Below, piece by piece: positions 36,500-45,787 of a stretch of 64,000 nucleotides of DNA (position 1 is the stretch's first letter; each line of letters begins with the position of its first letter). The position numbers and the translations under genes were made by a program. The DNA lies in contig NZ_BJYT01000001.1 in the NCBI RefSeq assembly GCF_007991655.1, positions 620,001 through 684,000 of the forward strand. Reading direction: 5' to 3'. The notes beneath the pieces are model-generated. The model was not told the DNA's origin. It ran no database searches and saw only the letters and a program-made list of their open reading frames with translations. This DNA is from Segetibacter aerophilus (GTDB lineage Bacteria > Bacteroidota > Bacteroidia > Chitinophagales > Chitinophagaceae).

Positions 36500-37078
36500 T
36501 TATGACGGAAATCTATCTACAGCCATTTTCAATGATACAAGTAAAATCGCCGCTGATATTGAAAGGATCCAATATTTGCGATTGACTTTTAGATTAAAAA
36601 TAAAAACATAGGCAAGCAAGAGAAGGGCCACTACTACTATAATCTGACCTGCTTCTAAACCCAGGTTAAATGACAGTAGCGACCATCCTAAACTCTGGTC
36701 TTTGGCAAGCATAAATTTTAGGGCGTTTGCAAAACCCAACCCGTGAATTAGCCCAAAAAACATGGCAAAAATATAATTTACTTGTAAGCTTTTTAAGGTA
36801 GTTGTTGGTTTAATAATATTTGCAGCCGCCGTAATAAAAATTGTACAAGGTATCAAGAATTCAACTATGTCAGACGGGATCGTAAGAATATTTAGCGTGC
36901 TCAAGGCGAGGGTGATAGAGTGACCGATGGTGAATGCAGTGACCAAAATCAGTACACGCTTCCATTCCTGCAAAGTGTACACAACAGTTAGTGCTAAAAT
37001 AAAGAGTTGATGATCCAGGGCGTCGAGACTGATAACGTGTTCCCACCCAATCGTAAAATAAAAACCAAAATTACTCAT
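36500..37078 (-). CDS. HupE/UreJ-like membrane protein
   Basis: The 192-residue protein begins FTIGWEHVISLDALDHQLFILAL, the His/Asp motif of the HupE/UreJ family, and has about six membrane helices with FGLIHGLGFANALKF in the middle. HupE and UreJ are secondary nickel or metal transporters; Bacteroidota homologues typically occur next to a DUF6702 protein and an M1 peptidase as here, so a metal role is likely but unproved. It lies 19 bases upstream of the peptidase gene, on the same strand. Confidence 0.82.
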   Translation of the reverse strand: MSNFGFYFTIGWEHVISLDALDHQLFILALTVVYTLQEWKRVLILVTAFTIGHSITLALSTLNILTIPSDIVEFLIPCTIFITAAANIIKPTTTLKSLQVNYIFAMFFGLIHGLGFANALKFMLAKDQSLGWSLLSFNLGLEAGQIIVVVALLLLAYVFIFNLKVNRKYWILSISAAILLVSLKMAVDRFPS

Positions 37079-37152
37079 TCGTTAAAAAATATCTTTTACG
37101 ATAAAGGGTTCAAAATAAAACAGAGTTTTGTAAACCATTAAAGATTTTTACG

Positions 37153-37674
37153 ATGCCCTCGATCTTTTATAAGTTCCTTTTTATCTCTTTAACTAGTAGC
37201 CTGCTTTTTAGTAATCCGACAAATGCCTTCAAATTTCATCCATTCTATGTAAGTGTTACTGAAATGAACTACAATGAAAAGTCGAAGTCTTTTGAGGTAA
37301 GCTGTAAAATGTTTGCCGAAGATATTGAAGAGGTGTTGAAACAAAATTATAAAACCGCGGTCGATTTGGGCAACGATAAGTTGCAGTCTCAAAACAACAA
37401 TCTGATGAATGATTATCTGGCAAAGCACATTTCATTCAACATCAACTCCAAAGCTTTGAACTTTAAATTCGTTGGATTTGAAAAAGAAAAAGAATCGGTT
37501 TATTGTTACCTCGAAGTTGTGAACGTGCCTGCCATTAAAAAACTTTCTGTAACAAATTCAATCCTATACGATTTTAAAAAAGAGCAGATAAACATCATCC
37601 ATGTTCTTGTTAATGGTAAGCGGGAAAGTACCAAAATTGATTACCCTCAAAACCAGGCTAATTTTAATTTCTAG
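37153..37674 (+). CDS. DUF6702-family secreted protein
   Basis: The 173-residue protein has an N-terminal hydrophobic segment and then HPFYVSVTEMNYNEKSKSFEVSCKMFAEDIEEVL (in two blocks), the typical start of the DUF6702 family, followed by CYLEVVNV and a short C-terminal tail. Function unknown. It is divergent from hupE-like and M1 peptidase genes, an association repeated in other Bacteroidota. Confidence 0.78.
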   Translation: MPSIFYKFLFISLTSSLLFSNPTNAFKFHPFYVSVTEMNYNEKSKSFEVSCKMFAEDIEEVLKQNYKTAVDLGNDKLQSQNNNLMNDYLAKHISFNINSKALNFKFVGFEKEKESVYCYLEVVNVPAIKKLSVTNSILYDFKKEQINIIHVLVNGKRESTKIDYPQNQANFNF

Positions 37675-37742
37675 TTACAAAAGCGCCACTTGCTATTCTT
37701 TTTTGAAGGAATGTTATATTGTCTGCCTTAGAATCTCTTCCT

Positions 37743-37768
37743 AACATCGTTGTGTCACACCCTTATAC
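37743..37768 (-). repeat. Dispersed ACAACGATG repeat, copy 8
   Basis: Minus strand GTATAAGGGTGTGACACAAC then GATGTT; well conserved, in the 245-base spacer after the DUF6702 gene. Confidence 0.75.
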
Positions 37769-37919
37769 AGCCAATCTTTATTGAACTCCGTTAGTGGACA
37801 GAATCAATCTTTTTGAGGCAAAATTTCAAGAATTCGAAATCCATATAATATGGTGGAGTCAACATGGTAATGCAGGTCACTAAGCCTTAGTACAGATGAC
37901 TCAAAAGATTTCTAACAGT

Positions 37920-39320
37920 TTATGCAACAGCTCTTGCTGTCAAACGCATGGGCTGCATTTTCCAGTAAGTGAGAGAACGCCACAACCATTCAAATGGGCC
38001 AAAGCGGTAATATCGCATCCAGATATAGGAGAAGATCATTTGAAAGATCCACACTGCGCCTACAATATAATATAGCTGGTGAAACTTAAGTTGGTTATAG
38101 TATCCCAGCCCGTAGCCGTGGAATATTAATGTGCAGATAATGCTTTGCATGAGGTAATTAGTAAAAGCCATTTGACCAACATTGGCTAGTACTTTCATCA
38201 ACCGGGGAAGAATCTGGCTCCTGTATATTAACATTAAAAGACTTGCATGTCCTAGTGATAAAAGAAGCCGCCGTAAATCGTACAGTGCGCCATGCGGAAC
38301 GCGGTGAGCATCTAAATACCGGCCTATATCTGTAACTGCGACTCCTTTGCTAAAAAATATCCAGCCAATCGGTATTCCAATTCCGTACCCCACTAATAAT
38401 AGCAGGCCGTAAGAAGAGGTAGTAAGTTTGTTGGAGAAAAATCCTAATCTAAATAGTGCCATCCCAATGAACATCATACCGAGCATATCAGGCCAAAAGT
38501 GATAGGTGATCATTGTTTCCAAACTACCGTTTCTATCTGCGAAATGTGTAAAAACGGTTGCGTATCCACCACGCCTTTCTGATACGTTTTCAGCCGTCCT
38601 CTCCATGTCCGGCTTCCTGTTCTTCTCAATTTCCTCCCATGCTGCTTTGGCCGATTTTTGCTTTTCTGTTAGCTTTTGATGAGATTTTTCAGCGGCGATT
38701 GCTTTAACATATTCAAGTCTCTTTTCTCTGAATTCGGCGTAACCCATCTGTTGTTTAAAATGGCCTGTTGCAAAACAAGCGAGTCCTATTAGAAACAACC
38801 ATTTAGGCGCTGTTTTTCTAAAAGGGTATAATAACATTCCGAACAAGCCGTAATAAAACAGGATGTCTCCTTCCCATAGTAACACATACGCATTTAATAC
38901 ACCAAATAATACCAGCCATAACAGGCGGCGGTAATAATATTCCGCCACACTTGCACCGCCTTCTACTTCTTTTTTGCTCAGGGTAAAAAGCACCATTCCC
39001 GCTCCAAACAACATAGAGAACAAGCCGCGCATGGTACCATCAAAAAAGGAAGTAACGATGGCCAGCGTATAATAATCGGCAGTGTTGTGAGGACCATTTA
39101 TGATATTATAAAAAGCACTTCCGTCAATACCAAACCCCGGAATATTCATTAAAAGAATACCTAATAATGCAAAACCCCTGACCATGTCTATCGTTTGTAT
39201 CCGCTCACTTGCTCCAACCGGTCGAGGCTTTAGTTTTGGTAAGGCGACAGTCTCATCCGGGCTAATGGAAGCGTCGAGAGGTAGAGTAGTTGTTGCGCTA
39301 TAGCCGGTAGTGGTAATCAT
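37920..39320 (-). CDS. DUF418 membrane protein, copy B
   Basis: The 466-residue protein has the DUF418 layout: an N-terminal cytoplasmic stretch, IDMVRGFALLGILLMNI, multiple membrane helices, the conserved C-terminal block GQMAFTNYLMQSIICTLIFHGYGLG in two parts, and RYYRFGPFEWLWRSLTYWK. Between helices is a charged Lys/Glu-rich insert (about residues 200-250). DUF418 proteins are related to acyltransferase/OpgC-type membrane proteins of unknown role. It is a tandem paralogue of the next gene. Confidence 0.87.
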   Translation of the reverse strand: MITTTGYSATTTLPLDASISPDETVALPKLKPRPVGASERIQTIDMVRGFALLGILLMNIPGFGIDGSAFYNIINGPHNTADYYTLAIVTSFFDGTMRGLFSMLFGAGMVLFTLSKKEVEGGASVAEYYYRRLLWLVLFGVLNAYVLLWEGDILFYYGLFGMLLYPFRKTAPKWLFLIGLACFATGHFKQQMGYAEFREKRLEYVKAIAAEKSHQKLTEKQKSAKAAWEEIEKNRKPDMERTAENVSERRGGYATVFTHFADRNGSLETMITYHFWPDMLGMMFIGMALFRLGFFSNKLTTSSYGLLLLVGYGIGIPIGWIFFSKGVAVTDIGRYLDAHRVPHGALYDLRRLLLSLGHASLLMLIYRSQILPRLMKVLANVGQMAFTNYLMQSIICTLIFHGYGLGYYNQLKFHQLYYIVGAVWIFQMIFSYIWMRYYRFGPFEWLWRSLTYWKMQPMRLTARAVA

Positions 39321-39339
39321 AAAAAGAGTTTATATGATA

Positions 39340-40821
39340 TTAAGTAAGAGCAGGAATAATAACTTCGGTATTAGTCGAAGTGTTCTTCCTTATAGGTAGC
39401 CATTTGCCATAAGTCATACAACGCCAGAGCCATTCCGCAGGACCCAATTCAAATCTCTGTAACCAGAAGATGCTAAATACAATCTGTACAATCCAGATTT
39501 CACCTGCTAAAAAGTACAATTCGTGTTGCTCTAGCTTGCCGTAGTAGCCCATACCGTAGCCGGTAAAAAATACGCTGCAAATAATGCTTTGCAATAAATA
39601 GTTAGTGAGCGCAAGCCGGCCAACGGAAGCGACGGCTTTCAAAAAAGAGGATAACCTTGTTATAACAGCAAGAAACATTACAAGAGCGGCGTAGCCAACG
39701 GTCATTAGTAACTTTTCAAGTGGAAAGAGGATGTTATAGGGGAATAGATTTTTGACGACGTACTTGGTATAATCTGCAATAGAGACACTGTAGTAATGCA
39801 GTCGAAACCACCCTAAAAGTATTCCCACTGCGAAACCTGCAAGTGCGATGAGCAAGTACTGCTTCCGGGATAGTTTATTTTCGAAAAACCCAAACTTGAG
39901 AAGAGCCATTCCAAACAGCATCATACTTGCTACTTCCCACACGCCCGTCTGAAACATCCATTGCGATTCGCGGTTTTGGGTTGCGGGTAAAACGTGGCTC
40001 CAGAGGTCTGCAAAGGAAGTGGTTTGCATCTCCTTGTTTTCGCCTTCATCTTTTTTGGGGTCATACTTCGTGTTCTTCAACAATCCTTCCCACGCCTGTT
40101 TGTCGGCCTTTTGTTTTTTTGATAAACTATCCTTTTTTACCTGTGCAATCGCTTTATTATCTCCCTTTATTGCAGTGATTGCACGTGCCCTCGCAGATGA
40201 GTCGCGGCTTAGTTTCTTTTCAAAAGCTATAACTGCGGTGTACTTGTTATAAGCCTTTTTATCATCCGAATACTTCCAGTAATTTTTGCCGCAAAAGATA
40301 ACCGTGGTGATCATGGCCGCAATAAGAAGTCCTTTGGAAGACAGTCTAACAAAGGGAAATAGTAATATTCCAACGATGGCTAAATGATAAAGTATGTCTC
40401 CCGACCACAAGAACAACAGGGCATTCAACAAGCCAAAGCCTAAAAGCCACATCTGTCTTCTAATAAAAAGGTCTGGTACTGATAGCTTATTTTGTTGATT
40501 GGGTCTAGATAAATACAGCACTACTCCCGCTCCGAAAACCAGGGAGATAAGGGCAATCATCTTGCCTTCAATTAACAATTTAACGAGGGAAAATAAACGA
40601 TAATTATCGCTGTTGGGATGCTCTAGTATTTGGAGTTGACGGTTGTTACCTAACCCACCAAAGATCCAAATGCTAACAAGTAAACCACCTAATAGCGCTA
40701 TCGCCCTAAGTACATCTAAAGGTTGAATTCGTTCCGGCTTTCGTGGAGTTCCCTCTGCATTTATTGCGATATCAGGAGTTTCCTGATCCGGGGTAGCCAA
40801 ATTGAGATTAGGTGTGGACAT
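39340..40821 (-). CDS. DUF418 membrane protein, copy A
   Basis: From ATG 40821 the 493-residue protein begins MSTPNLNLATPDQETPD and shares the architecture of the neighbouring DUF418 protein: IQPLDVLRAIALLGGLLVSI, about ten membrane helices, a long charged insert (EKKLSRDSS to QTTSFADLW), VGRLALTNYLLQSIICSVFF and FELGPAEWLWRCMTY. Upstream ATG 40872 would add 17 residues and overlap the TAnnTTTG-like region, so 40821 is chosen. The gap to copy B is 19 bases, so the two form an operon. Confidence 0.86.
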   Translation of the reverse strand: MSTPNLNLATPDQETPDIAINAEGTPRKPERIQPLDVLRAIALLGGLLVSIWIFGGLGNNRQLQILEHPNSDNYRLFSLVKLLIEGKMIALISLVFGAGVVLYLSRPNQQNKLSVPDLFIRRQMWLLGFGLLNALLFLWSGDILYHLAIVGILLFPFVRLSSKGLLIAAMITTVIFCGKNYWKYSDDKKAYNKYTAVIAFEKKLSRDSSARARAITAIKGDNKAIAQVKKDSLSKKQKADKQAWEGLLKNTKYDPKKDEGENKEMQTTSFADLWSHVLPATQNRESQWMFQTGVWEVASMMLFGMALLKFGFFENKLSRKQYLLIALAGFAVGILLGWFRLHYYSVSIADYTKYVVKNLFPYNILFPLEKLLMTVGYAALVMFLAVITRLSSFLKAVASVGRLALTNYLLQSIICSVFFTGYGMGYYGKLEQHELYFLAGEIWIVQIVFSIFWLQRFELGPAEWLWRCMTYGKWLPIRKNTSTNTEVIIPALT

Positions 40822-41021
40822 ACCGTTCGTTTTAGGGTGGCAGAAGTATACATAAGAAAAATACAATAACATTTTTTCATATGCAACTGGCGGAAGTACC
40901 CAAGGTTGTTATACTCTGCGTGAATACCCTATAAATACTCAAGGGGAAGCGGCAAGAAAAATAGAAAAGCTGGGGCACCAAAACAACGCTGCCTTGGTTT
41001 GTTGGGGAACTAAGATTGACT

Positions 41022-41047
41022 GTACAAGAGTGTGACACAACGATGTC
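41022..41047 (+). repeat. Dispersed ACAACGATG repeat, copy 9
   Basis: GTACAAGAG then TGTGACACAACGATGTC, well conserved, followed after three bases by a degenerate second half copy. Confidence 0.72.
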
Positions 41048-41050
41048 GAT

Positions 41051-41067
41051 GAGTGATACAACATTGG
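41051..41067 (+). repeat. Half copy of the dispersed repeat next to copy 9
   Basis: GAGTGATACAACATTGG: resembles GAGTGACACAACGATG with a few changes, directly behind copy 9. Confidence 0.4.
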
Positions 41068-41163
41068 CTAACACAATTTCTTTTGGAACCTCATTTAGAC
41101 AATCATCTTAACTAAGTATTTCGGCGACAGGTTTCAATGATTTTTAAACCTTTTCCTTAAATA

Positions 41164-41973
41164 TCAATAGACATTGAAAAAGTTGTATTCTAACCGAATG
41201 AATAATCCGTTTGGCGCTGTACGTAGATATGTGCTGCTTAGTTGTTGCCGGTATCCTACGTCTATTCTTGCTACGCTATTAAATATCAGCTGTACAGATG
41301 GAGTCACGTCCATATAATATTTCCCTGATCCTATATTGTATTGATTAAGGAGTTCAAGCATCAGGTTCACGTTGGTTTGTTTGTAATCGGTATACTCTTT
41401 CGGCAACAATAACTTACCAGCAGACAAGGTATAGTTGACCGCTTTGCTGTTGTTACTACCATAGGGGTATTTGTTGTGGCTACCGTTATCCGCTGCCTTT
41501 AAAAACGACACGGCGGATGATAGGGCTACCTTATGTAGTAATTGGGTTGCGACTATTCCTGTTTCAAACCCGGTGTTGCGGCCGTATAAATTAATTTCTT
41601 CCTGGTCGATATGGCTGTTATTAAAGCTGTACCGACCAAAAACTGCCATCCGAAAATGCTTCTGAATATCGTCATTACTCAAAAATCTATACTTCATATA
41701 AATGCTGCCGCCCTCCGTTGCCAGTCCACCGTTTCGATTACTCAGAAAGGCGTCTCCATGTACCATTATCTTCTTTGAAACACCTACCATTATTTCAGGC
41801 ACCAGATTATAATTTGTACTGGAACGGGCCTGTTGCTTCATGATGAAATTATTCATTCTTAAGCCTATGCTTTTTGCTGCCATATTACTTGCAGGCTCGG
41901 TAAAAACATAAAGCTCCTGTGTCATGACCGTCATAGAAAATAACAGCATCGCTATTAATAGTTTCGCCCTCAT
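41164..41973 (-). CDS. Outer-membrane beta-barrel-like protein, metal-associated operon
   Basis: The 269-residue protein has a signal peptide (MRAKLLIAMLLFSMTVMTQ) and then alternating-hydrophobicity beta strands, a family of short strands such as GSIYMKYRFL and GYRQQLSSTYL, ending in an aromatic-terminated strand (RLEYNFFNVY), typical of outer-membrane barrels. It is 49 bases downstream of the HMA protein gene on the same strand. In other Bacteroidota the corresponding position holds a TonB-dependent receptor; that is missing here. Function unknown. Confidence 0.65.
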   Translation of the reverse strand: MRAKLLIAMLLFSMTVMTQELYVFTEPASNMAAKSIGLRMNNFIMKQQARSSTNYNLVPEIMVGVSKKIMVHGDAFLSNRNGGLATEGGSIYMKYRFLSNDDIQKHFRMAVFGRYSFNNSHIDQEEINLYGRNTGFETGIVATQLLHKVALSSAVSFLKAADNGSHNKYPYGSNNSKAVNYTLSAGKLLLPKEYTDYKQTNVNLMLELLNQYNIGSGKYYMDVTPSVQLIFNSVARIDVGYRQQLSSTYLRTAPNGLFIRLEYNFFNVY

Positions 41974-42022
41974 TTGAGAAAAAATTAAAAGGGTTTTATG
42001 TATGGTAAAACCCTTTGAAAAA

Positions 42023-42511
42023 TTAGATAGTTACGTTGTAAACGCCCCTTGCAGGAGACGTTGTGGCTAAGGTAATCTTCTTCGATTCTTTTCCGGAGAC
42101 GAAGCCTTTGTTAACTATTCTAACTTCGGTGTTGCCGTTTAAGTTTTGGTCCCTGGCGTTAAGGATATAAAACGTTTTATCGCCCACCTTTACCGGCTGG
42201 CTTGTTTTTGCCTGGATGTTATTGAAGTTAATGGCGGCAACAAAGTTTGCGACTGTAAAGCCTGCGTCTTCTACCTTTTTTTTCAATTGATCGAAATCTA
42301 CTTTAGCACTTGGCTTAAAGGTTATTTCAAAAGTGGAAGTTTTAATGTTTGGTTTTACGTTGTCAACAAAGTCAATTGATTTTAAAGACTTGTTGATTGA
42401 ATTACTGCACATACTACAGGTCAGGCCGCTTGCCTGGATAGATACCTTCGTTACTTGTGCGGTTGCTGAAAATGAAATTATAGTAGCTATTAAAAAGAAG
42501 AACGTTTTCAT
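42023..42511 (-). CDS. Secreted heavy-metal-associated (HMA) domain protein
   Basis: The 162-residue protein has a signal peptide (MKTFFFLIATIISFSATAQ) and an HMA fold with the metal motif GLTCSMCSNSI (CxxC), followed by DNVKPNIKTSTFEITFKPSAKVD-type ferredoxin-like strands and a C-terminal extension with no recognised domain. It probably binds copper in the periplasm. It shares the strand with the HYC_CC_PP gene upstream and the barrel gene downstream. Confidence 0.83.
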   Translation of the reverse strand: MKTFFFLIATIISFSATAQVTKVSIQASGLTCSMCSNSINKSLKSIDFVDNVKPNIKTSTFEITFKPSAKVDFDQLKKKVEDAGFTVANFVAAINFNNIQAKTSQPVKVGDKTFYILNARDQNLNGNTEVRIVNKGFVSGKESKKITLATTSPARGVYNVTI

Positions 42512-42588
42512 GATTAGTGTTTAAATGATTAATGAGAATAGAACATAGCAATGGGAAACCACTTGCTAAACGTTTGATCATTTCAAAT

Positions 42589-42966
42589 CTATATTCTGAA
42601 AACGCAGTAAAGTACACAAAGAGAAGTGCCGGAAGAATTAGGTGGAGAATTATTATAAATTGCCGATGCAAGTGTCGTACTAGAAAGAGTGTCAGCAGCT
42701 ATTGTATACTGCTTCTCCACGATGGCAAAAGCAGGAGCGGAGCTTATTTCATTAATAGCCTGCTGATGGTTATCGTTAACCTTGATCACCTTAAGCTCGT
42801 CTTTGCAGCAGTCTTCGCTTGTCTGCATGCCACATTTAGTACAGCCATCTTTTTTTACAAAGTCAACAGAAAAAACTTTTCCCATGCAATAATGCGTATG
42901 GAGAGTAGCGCCTGTCGTGGTGACTAAGTAAATGAAGGTTAATATGGTAACAAAAAACTTTTTCAC
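42589..42966 (-). CDS. HYC_CC_PP-family protein
   Basis: The 125-residue protein has a signal-like N-terminus and the name-giving motifs: THYCMGK, CTKCG, EDCCKDE and SPPNSSG near the C-terminus. The family is found near copper-handling genes in Bacteroidota and is Cys/His-rich, so copper binding is inferred. The start is GTG at 42966, since no ATG upstream precedes the signal peptide. It is the first gene of a three-gene metal cluster. Confidence 0.85.
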   Translation of the reverse strand: MKKFFVTILTFIYLVTTTGATLHTHYCMGKVFSVDFVKKDGCTKCGMQTSEDCCKDELKVIKVNDNHQQAINEISSAPAFAIVEKQYTIAADTLSSTTLASAIYNNSPPNSSGTSLCVLYCVFRI

Positions 42967-43217
42967 GTTCGTGTTCTATTTTATAGAACCATTTTTTCTT
43001 CCAAATATTGCTTAAATAAAGCTTCAAAGGAAAGAACAAAGTTAGTATTTATAAGGCGAAAAGAAATTCCTGCCGGCTTTATAACATTTCCTTTTTTTGC
43101 CATTATTTCCTTTAAAGTTAGCGGCGTGGGTATTATTTAAATTGCCTACCAACAAGACTTTACTTTGATTATTTTTATTTGCCTTTCGATTTTAAAACAA
43201 GAACTATAAAGGCACTT

Positions 43218-43964
43218 CTACTTCCCTAATTTCAAATTCAAAATACCAGCAAATGACATACTCGTCGCGTACAAAGAGGCAAGCAAAAAACACATCAGCG
43301 CGAGTTTTAAACCCAGCTTCACTCCTGAAATTTCTTTGTACATAAGACCACTAAAGGTCAGCGCATAATAGGTCATAAAACCAGTCATGAATAAAATAAG
43401 CGAGTAGTCTGTTGAATCAGTAATTAGAAATTTTAGAAGGGAAAACAGGTGAATTAATACGAGCAAAACATTTAGTTGGGCTGCGAGATATGTATTAACC
43501 AAAACATTCTCCCAAAAATTAAAACGAGTCTTTTTAAAGACCAGCCATGTACAAAGGCTAACTATAGGGATCATCAAAAAAATAAAGACACTTTGATAAT
43601 GTGAGAAAAACGAGGAATGTTCTGCCACAACCTCACCTGTTCTTTTAAAATGGATCTGCTTAATTAGTGTCCTTATTTGATTAATTAACAAAGAACTTAT
43701 TGCAGACATTAAGACTACATAGGCCAGAGGGCGAAAGAAGTTGGCGCGTTTACCGTCAAGGTATTCCTGGAGAGCTTTTGAAGGCCTCGTAATTAATTGG
43801 GAAAAAGTGTAAGGAAAGCCTTTGTCAAAATGGAGGATTGAATGGGGGATGTCGTGCAAAAAATATTGTGCATCTATCCTATGTACTTTTGCCGGTTGCC
43901 CACAGTTTGAACAAAAGTTGCCGTCAACAGGATGATCACAATTCTTACAGAGAGTAGTTGGCAT
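43218..43964 (-). CDS. DUF3667 protein with N-terminal zinc ribbon
   Basis: The protein (248 residues from ATG 43964; a TTG lies two codons upstream) has CKNCDHPVDGNFCSNCGQP, a zinc-ribbon, followed by HDIPHSILHFDKGFPYTFSQL and PSKALQEYLDGKRANFFRPL, the hallmark of DUF3667, and then four or five membrane helices. The function of DUF3667 is unknown; the ribbon probably faces the cytoplasm. It stands alone between the copper-type cluster and the second M1 peptidase. Confidence 0.85.
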   Translation of the reverse strand: MPTTLCKNCDHPVDGNFCSNCGQPAKVHRIDAQYFLHDIPHSILHFDKGFPYTFSQLITRPSKALQEYLDGKRANFFRPLAYVVLMSAISSLLINQIRTLIKQIHFKRTGEVVAEHSSFFSHYQSVFIFLMIPIVSLCTWLVFKKTRFNFWENVLVNTYLAAQLNVLLVLIHLFSLLKFLITDSTDYSLILFMTGFMTYYALTFSGLMYKEISGVKLGLKLALMCFLLASLYATSMSFAGILNLKLGK

Positions 43965-44052
43965 CTTCAAATGTAAATTCCCTTTAGGAAAAGATGAAAT
44001 TTCTTTACCGCTGGAAACTGCAATATGCTTCGATAGAAACTAAGGTTTCAAT

Positions 44053-45648
44053 CTATTCAATAAGCTTTCCTTCTTTATTCAAAAGTGTAAAAAATTTGTC
44101 TAAACTTGCTCCTGTTGCCTGCTCAAAAGCAGCTTTCATATCTGCCGGTTGAGGGTGTTTAAACTTCCAAAGCGAGAAGTAATGCCTGAAGGCTGAGTCC
44201 ACTTTTTCACGACCAATCGAAGACTCTAGCAGGTGCATCCATTCAGCAGCTTTTACGTAGGCCGTTAATCCGTAGTCTTCACTACTCGAGTAGCTAGCAG
44301 ACGGAGTTTCTACAGGAGATTGAATTGGTATCGTCATCATCACGCGGTACACTGACGCCTGGAAAGTTCCTTCATCAAGTTTTTTAAGGGCCGCTGGTAT
44401 CCTGTCTCCAAAAATTGCATTAGATCTATACTTCTCAGCTTCGTACCTGAACTGGTAATAGCTATTCATTCCTTCATCCATCCATGGGTGTATTCTCTCA
44501 TTAGAACCAAGCATGCTCATGAACCAATTATGTCCTACCTCATGTGCAATAACGGCGTCCAAAGTTTGGGGCTTAGCATCGGGACTGGTAATAAGTGTTA
44601 CCGTAGGGTATTCCATACCACCACTTGAATTGTTTTTCGGTCCTTCTACAGCCTGTACTGTTGGATAAGCGTATTCACCAATCCAGGCACTATAATGCTT
44701 CACCGCATCTTTTACATAATCGATACTGTTTGCCCATTGGGTGTTGCTGTTGTTATGATGGAAGGTATATGCGTCTATCACTTTCCCTGACTGCAAACTC
44801 AAAGTATCATATTCAATAATAAAACCCTTATCTGCAAACCATGCAAAGTCCGGAACACTATCAGCATAATAATTCAATGTTTTAGTTTCTGCAGCAGATG
44901 TAGGCACATAAAGTTTTGGCTCTTTGCCCGCCTTATTTGCAGTATTGAAAGCGCCGATCGTTTTATATAAAGCTGCCTCGGAGGGGGTTTGCAAAATACC
45001 GGTAGCGCTAACGATATACTGTGAGGGTAAAGTAATGTTTACATTGTAAGAGGCATATTCACTGTAAAACTCGCCCATGTCGAGATAGGGCATCTCGTGC
45101 CAACCGTCTTTATCAAATACAGCTGGTTTAGGGTACCATTGACACACCATAAATTCTCCGTCTGCAAAACCTGATCGCGAAAAATAGGAGGGAAGCTGTA
45201 CTTTAAATGGAGTAGCTATGGTAGCAGAGTCACCAGGTTGCAAAGGCTTTGGTAATACAACTTTAATAACGTCGATATACTGAGCATTTGGATGAGGCTC
45301 AATCATAGCTTTAGAACCGTTGACCGTAAATGCAAGATTGCTGATATAGCCTGTAGTTGGCTGTTTTAGTTTTTCCTTTCGTTGAGCGTCGCTTTTAATT
45401 TGTTGAAAAAGCGCAGTCGACTGGTTTTTGTATGCATTGGGGTAAATATGAAACCAGATATAAGAAAGGGATTGAGGCGAATTGTTTTTGTAGACAATCG
45501 TTTCAGAGCCTGTGACAGAATTCTCTTTGTCGTTTAATTGTGCTTTTATGTTGTACCGAAGATATTGCTGCCAATAATTACTTTGAACGTTTTGAGCAGA
45601 TGAATGAAAATATACAAATAGGATAAAACCGAAGACTAATTTTTGCAT
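44053..45648 (-). CDS. M1-family zinc metallopeptidase, secreted, second copy
   Basis: From ATG 45648 the protein (531 residues) starts with a signal peptide MQKLVFGFILFVYFHSSAQ, has the M1 N-terminal domain beginning RYNIKAQLNDKENSVTGSE, and the zinc site HEVGHNWFM with the Glu ligand in HPWMDEGMNSYY. It is shorter than the 791-residue homologue at 34105 and lacks its C-terminal part. The two share the same opening phrase (Y.IKA.LN.K...TGSET). Upstream ATG 45735 would give a 29-residue non-signal lead and is rejected. Confidence 0.88.
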   Translation of the reverse strand: MQKLVFGFILFVYFHSSAQNVQSNYWQQYLRYNIKAQLNDKENSVTGSETIVYKNNSPQSLSYIWFHIYPNAYKNQSTALFQQIKSDAQRKEKLKQPTTGYISNLAFTVNGSKAMIEPHPNAQYIDVIKVVLPKPLQPGDSATIATPFKVQLPSYFSRSGFADGEFMVCQWYPKPAVFDKDGWHEMPYLDMGEFYSEYASYNVNITLPSQYIVSATGILQTPSEAALYKTIGAFNTANKAGKEPKLYVPTSAAETKTLNYYADSVPDFAWFADKGFIIEYDTLSLQSGKVIDAYTFHHNNSNTQWANSIDYVKDAVKHYSAWIGEYAYPTVQAVEGPKNNSSGGMEYPTVTLITSPDAKPQTLDAVIAHEVGHNWFMSMLGSNERIHPWMDEGMNSYYQFRYEAEKYRSNAIFGDRIPAALKKLDEGTFQASVYRVMMTIPIQSPVETPSASYSSSEDYGLTAYVKAAEWMHLLESSIGREKVDSAFRHYFSLWKFKHPQPADMKAAFEQATGASLDKFFTLLNKEGKLIE

Positions 45649-45787
45649 CTGCGAAAATAAAGCAATTACTGCAAGCTGCAGGATTGCGCGGGCTGTTAAA
45701 GGCATGTCAATTAAGAAAGCGTTTAAACTAAACAACCTGCTTTCGCACCCTATTACGCACTCACTTGACTTGAGAAAGATTGGACCT

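Larger units (their letters stand above)
40822..41163. other. Intergenic region upstream of the DUF418 pair
   Basis: 342 bases holding the DUF418 promoter at its left end and one and a half copies of the dispersed repeat (41022-41067). No coding signal or terminator. Confidence 0.5.

Noticed and set aside
34105-45648. The two M1 peptidase genes as a recent duplication
   Set aside because: They differ strongly in length and sequence and are 8 kb apart; at most ancient paralogues.
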